In this document: positions 61,165 through 64,000 of the stretch, in pieces
Layout: each line of letters starts with the position of its first letter
How positions within the stretch are numbered: position 1 is the first letter of the stretch
Assembly: GCA_026004015.1 (NCBI GenBank)
Contig: BPIH01000006.1
Location: 1-64,000, forward strand
Direction: 5' to 3'
DNA: 64,000 bases
Origin: Chloroflexota bacterium
GTDB taxonomy: Bacteria > Chloroflexota > Limnocylindria > Limnocylindrales > CSP1-4
The notes under the pieces: generated by a model
The model's database searches: none
What the model was told of the DNA's origin: nothing
What the model saw: only the letters and a program-made list of their open reading frames with translations
Program-made: the position numbers and the translations under genes

Positions 61165-61714
61165 GTGACGCCGGCCGAGCGCGACCTCGCAATGACCCGC
61201 TCGAGCCGACGGACGTTCGGACGAGGGACCCGGGGTGCTCGACACGGACATCATCCGCCTCCAACTCGACCTCGCCCTCCGGCTCGTCATCGCGGCCGTC
61301 GTCGGCGCCCTTGTCGGACTCGAGCGGGAGATCCACGGCCACCCGGCCGGGATGCGGACCCACCTCCTCGTCGCCCTCGGGGCCGCCCTCTTCACCGTCC
61401 TCTCCGCCCACGGCTTCGGCACCGGCGGTCCGAATGCGCCGGTCGATCCGACGCGGATCGCCGCCCAGATCGTGACCGGGATCGGCTTCCTCGGCGCCGG
61501 AGCGATCGTGAAGGAGGGCGCCACGATCAAGGGCCTCACGACTGCCGCGAGCCTCTGGGCGACGGCCGCCCTCGGGATGGCAGCCGGGGCCGGGGAGCAT
61601 CTCCTCGGCATCGTCGCGACGGCGATCGTCCTGTTCTCGCTCTGGCCGCTCCATTGGGTCGAGGACCGGATCGTCCGGGACCGGATCCGGGCGGGTCGGC
61701 CCCACGACGAGTAA
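61165..61714 (+). CDS. MgtC/SapB-family membrane protein (frameshift near start)
   Basis: The core starts about 61235 (VLDTDIIRLQLDLALRLVIA) and has ALVGLEREIHGHPAGMRTHL, the conserved MgtC signature, then VALGAALFTVLSAHGFGTGG and VTGIGFLGAGAIVKEGATIK. Four or five helices are predicted. A TACGAT box at 61154-61159 lies five bases before a GTG at 61165, which would open a leaderless frame of 22 codons; a one-base shift near 61230 would join it to the core. If that is wrong, the gene starts at the GTG at 61235 without a ribosome-binding site. Mg-transport or membrane-potential roles are known for the family. Confidence 0.83.
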
Positions 61715-61819
61715 CCGGCCGACCCACGAAGGAGCGCGGCCGGCCCACCCGGGCGCGCGGCCGTCGGCCTCGGTCACCCCGTCGGGCCGCGCCGCCTCCC
61801 CCGAGCGGTCGACCGGACC

Positions 61820-62165
61820 GGCCGCGTCGCCGTCAGCGAACATCTCGGGCTCCTCGGTCCACCGGGACCTCGCCGCGTCGCCGGCAGCGAACACTACGGG
61901 CTCTTCGGCCGGTCGTCGATCCGCCGCGTCGCTGTCAGCGAACACTTCGTAGCCGCGAGCGCGCAACCGGGGTGTTCTGTTCGCCGTGGGCGACGCGCCG
62001 AGCGGAGTCCGTCCGATGAGGGCCGTTCTGTTCGCTCCAGCCGACGCGTTGACCGGGGGCCGCCTGGTGAGGGCCGTTGTGTTCGCTGCAGCCGACGCGC
62101 CGAGCGGAAACCCGGCCAGCGAGGGCGTTGTGTTCGCCGCGGCCGATGCGCCGAGCGGAGTGTCC
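61820..62165. repeat. seven degenerate 50-51 bp repeats in inverted halves
   Basis: The 460-bp gap between mgtC and pntB has no convincing gene. Three copies of (G/C)GCCGCGTCGCnGnCAGCGAACA begin at 61820, 61871 and 61921. Four copies in the opposite orientation, GTT(C/G)TGTTCGC...GnCGAnGCG, begin at 61975, 62025, 62076 and 62127. Spacing is 50-51 bp within each half. The array is symmetric about 61955 and could fold into a long branched hairpin. Confidence 0.8.
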
Positions 62166-62176
62166 CGCCGTCGGCC

Positions 62177-63613
62177 CTACAGCGCCTTCACCGCGGCCGT
62201 CAGCTCCGTCAGGCCCTTCTTCGCGTCGGCGAAGAGCATCCCCGTCTTCGGGTTCGTGTAGAGCTCGTTGTCGATCCCCGCGTAGCCGCGGCCCATCGAG
62301 CGCTTGATGACGATGATCGACTTCGCCTTGTCGACGTCGAGGATCGGCATCCCCGAGATCGGCGTCCCCGGCCGCCGCGCCGCCGGGTTCGTGACGTCGT
62401 TCGCTCCGACGACGAGGGCGACGTCGGCCCGCTCGAACTCCGGGTTGATCTCGTCCATCTCCTTGAGCTGCGGGTAGGGGACGTTCGCCTCGGCGAGGAG
62501 AACGTTCATGTGGCCCGGCATCCGACCGGCGACCGGATGGATGGCGTACTTCACCTCGACCCCCCGGGCTTCGAGGACGTCGGCCAGCTCGCGGAGGGCG
62601 TGCTGGGCCTGGGCGACGGCGAGACCGTAGCCCGGGACGACGATGACGAGGTTCGCGTAGGCGAGCTGGATCGCCGCGTCGTCGACCGTCAGCTCCCGCA
62701 CCGTGCCGCCGGGACCGGCCTCGGCCACCGTCCCCTCGCCGCCGCCGAAGCCACCGGCGATGATGTTCATGAGGGAGCGATTCATGGCGTCGGCCATGAG
62801 CTTCGTCAGGATCCCACCGGCCGCCCCGACGAGGGCGCCTGAGACGATGAGGACCGGGTTGTTGATGACGAAGCCGGCCATGGCGGCCGCCGTGCCGGTG
62901 AAGCTGTTCAGGAGGCTGATGACGACGGGCATGTCGGCGCCGCCGATGGGGAGGACCATCGTCACCCCGAAGACGAGGGCCGAGGCGATGATGACCCCGA
63001 GGACGACGAGCTTCGCCGTCTCGTCGAGGGACGCGGCGCCCCCGGCCCCGAAGACGAGGCCCACGAAGCCGAGGACGGCGAGGGCCGCCAGGACGACGGT
63101 CACGAGCCGGCCCCCAGGGACGAGGATCGGCTTGCCCGAGACGATGCCCTGGAGCTTGCCCGAGGCGATGAGCGAGCCGGTGAAGGTCACGCAGCCGATG
63201 ACGACGCCGAGCACGACGAAGACCGCCGTCGAGACCGTCTCCTCCTCGGTCCCGAGGACCCGGAGGTAGTCGTCGATGGCGACGAGGGCGGCCGCCCCGC
63301 CGCCGACGGCGTTGAAGAGGGAGACGAGCTGGGGCATCGCCGTCATCGCCACCGAACGGGCGAGCCAGAGCCCCGCCCCGCCGCCGATGACGAAGCCAAC
63401 GACGATGATCGACAGGGCCGTCGTCGACAGGGCGCCCTGGCTGGCGAGGTGGACGAGGGTGGCCACGACGGCGATGGTCATGCCCGTGGCGCTGATCTGG
63501 TTCCCCCGCCGGGCGGTGGCCGGCGAGTTCATGAAGTGGAGGCCGACGACGAAGAGGGACGCGCCGAGCAGCCAGGCGAGGAAGACGAGGGTGTAGACCC
63601 ACTCCTGAGACAT
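62177..63613 (-). CDS. pntB: NAD(P) transhydrogenase subunit beta
   Basis: 478 residues, intact. The N-terminal half has about nine helices (WVYTLVFLAWLLGASLFVVG, GMTIAVVATLVHLASQGALS, FVINNPVLIVSGALVGAAGG), including the proton channel. The C-terminal NADP(H)-binding domain has VIVVPGYGLAVAQAQHALRE, YAIHPVAGRMPGHMNVLLAE, VGANDVTNPAARRPGTPISG and SMGRGYAGIDNELYTNPKTG. With the alpha subunits it moves hydride from NADH to NADP+ using the proton gradient. It is last in the operon and 15 bp after pntA2. Confidence 0.95.
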   Translation of the reverse strand: MSQEWVYTLVFLAWLLGASLFVVGLHFMNSPATARRGNQISATGMTIAVVATLVHLASQGALSTTALSIIVVGFVIGGGAGLWLARSVAMTAMPQLVSLFNAVGGGAAALVAIDDYLRVLGTEEETVSTAVFVVLGVVIGCVTFTGSLIASGKLQGIVSGKPILVPGGRLVTVVLAALAVLGFVGLVFGAGGAASLDETAKLVVLGVIIASALVFGVTMVLPIGGADMPVVISLLNSFTGTAAAMAGFVINNPVLIVSGALVGAAGGILTKLMADAMNRSLMNIIAGGFGGGEGTVAEAGPGGTVRELTVDDAAIQLAYANLVIVVPGYGLAVAQAQHALRELADVLEARGVEVKYAIHPVAGRMPGHMNVLLAEANVPYPQLKEMDEINPEFERADVALVVGANDVTNPAARRPGTPISGMPILDVDKAKSIIVIKRSMGRGYAGIDNELYTNPKTGMLFADAKKGLTELTAAVKAL

Positions 63614-63628
63614 CGATGGCGCCCCCGC

Positions 63629-63961
63629 TTACTGGACCGAGCCGCCCGAGCTTCGGGCACCCTCGGACTGGGCCGGCGCCGGCCGGCGCCGGAACATCTG
63701 GAGCATCCGGTCGGTGACGACGTAGCCGCCCACGACGTTCATCGCCCCGAAGACGACGGCGACGAAGGCGAGGGCGTAGCTGAGCGGCGTGTCGGCCGCG
63801 GCGGCGATGAGGATCCCGCCGACGAAGACGATCCCGTGGATCGAGTTGGCGCCCGACATGAGCGGCGTGTGGAGGGTCGCCGGAACCTTGCTGATGACCT
63901 CGAAGCCGACGAGGATCGCCAGGACGAAGATGGCGATGGCGAAGAGGAGGTCCTGGTTCAT
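63629..63961 (-). CDS. NAD(P) transhydrogenase subunit alpha part 2
   Basis: 110 residues. Three helices (LLFAIAIFVLAILVGFEVIS, GIVFVGGILIAAAADTPLSY, ALAFVAVVFGAMNVVGGYVV) and the segment KVPATLHTPLMSGANSIHG match the membrane part of alpha, which is a separate protein in many bacteria. The ATG at 63961 overlaps the stop of the upstream alpha part 1 gene. The C-terminal 25 residues are soluble and rich in Ser, Gly and Ala. Confidence 0.93.
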   Translation of the reverse strand: MNQDLLFAIAIFVLAILVGFEVISKVPATLHTPLMSGANSIHGIVFVGGILIAAAADTPLSYALAFVAVVFGAMNVVGGYVVTDRMLQMFRRRPAPAQSEGARSSGGSVQ

Positions 63962-64000
63962 GCTCCGGTCCCTCCCGCCGCGGCCGGCTCGAGGAGCTTG
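63958..64000 (-). CDS. NAD(P) transhydrogenase subunit alpha part 1, C-terminal end (partial)
   Basis: Only the last 14 codons lie in the window, reading KLLEPAAAGGTGA before TGA at 63958-63960, which overlaps the pntA2 start (ATGA). The identity comes from gene order, since alpha part 1 (the NAD-binding subunit) normally precedes these two genes. The residues themselves carry no motif. Confidence 0.55.
   Translation of the reverse strand, partial: KLLEPAAAGGTGA

Noticed and set aside
61820-62165. CRISPR array
   Set aside because: The repeats are degenerate, the intervals are not unique spacers of constant repeat-spacer form, half are inverted, and no cas genes are near.

Overview
The window is very GC-rich (roughly 70 percent by eye) and gene-dense. 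Several start codons sit only 5-7 nt after a TANNNT -10 box, which suggests leaderless mRNAs. Gene content fits a monoderm, soil or groundwater-type high-GC bacterium: Tad pilus genes, sortase-like wall anchors, Opu-type ABC import, an ATP-dependent DNA ligase and split-subunit transhydrogenase. A Chloroflexota lineage (Limnocylindria-like) is my best guess and an actinobacterium is the alternative. There is no rRNA or single-copy marker here to settle it. Many genes are broken by one-base shifts in G/C runs although the encoded protein continues in another frame. I read most of these as sequencing errors and annotate one gene across the frames.

Layout. 1-9.0 kb: a meta-cleavage (2-hydroxymuconate) aromatic catabolic operon behind the end of an IclR regulator. 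It holds hydratase, acylating acetaldehyde dehydrogenase, hydroxyoxovalerate aldolase, a C-C hydrolase on the other strand, two more hydratase/decarboxylase paralogues, tautomerase, semialdehyde dehydrogenase, a Rieske protein, a HAD hydrolase and a GlcG-like protein. No ring-cleavage dioxygenase is present in the window. 9.1-13.5 kb: a HEPN/nucleotidyltransferase pair, a DUF1444-like protein, an ERCC4-type nuclease, an unknown protein, short repeats and an IS256-type transposase remnant. 13.6-18.2 kb: fumarase, flavin reductase, alpha/beta hydrolase, enoyl-CoA hydratase and a second DUF1444-like protein.

18.2-29.6 kb: a cell-surface locus on the minus strand. It has a two-component system, a TPPG-repeat lipoprotein, two TadE-like pilins, a large TadG-like protein, a von Willebrand A-domain anchored protein and a smaller anchored protein. 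The last three share one beta-rich module. 29.8-33.5 kb: thiolase, poorly conserved secreted proteins, an A-type Fe-S carrier and a sulfite-oxidase-like Mo protein. 34-38.8 kb: a GT2 glycosyltransferase, a polytopic membrane protein and an LPG-synthase-type membrane protein. 38.9-42.6 kb: a four-gene osmoprotectant ABC importer whose first start codon abuts a perfect palindrome.

43-51 kb: an LLM oxidoreductase with an in-frame amber codon, a GNAT acetyltransferase, DNA ligase, a divergent sulfurtransferase/class V aminotransferase pair, small proteins and tRNA-Ile(UAU). 51-64 kb: a NERD-like membrane protein, a secreted SH3-tailed protein, an orphan DNA methyltransferase divergent from a giant LuxR/AAA regulator, a cupredoxin lipoprotein, AlaX, a VapBC-type pair, MgtC and pntA1-pntA2-pntB. 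Long intergenic gaps (12.7, 33.6, 37.8 and 61.9 kb) each carry their own family of degenerate short repeats. The most regular is a 50-51 bp array with inverted halves before pntB.
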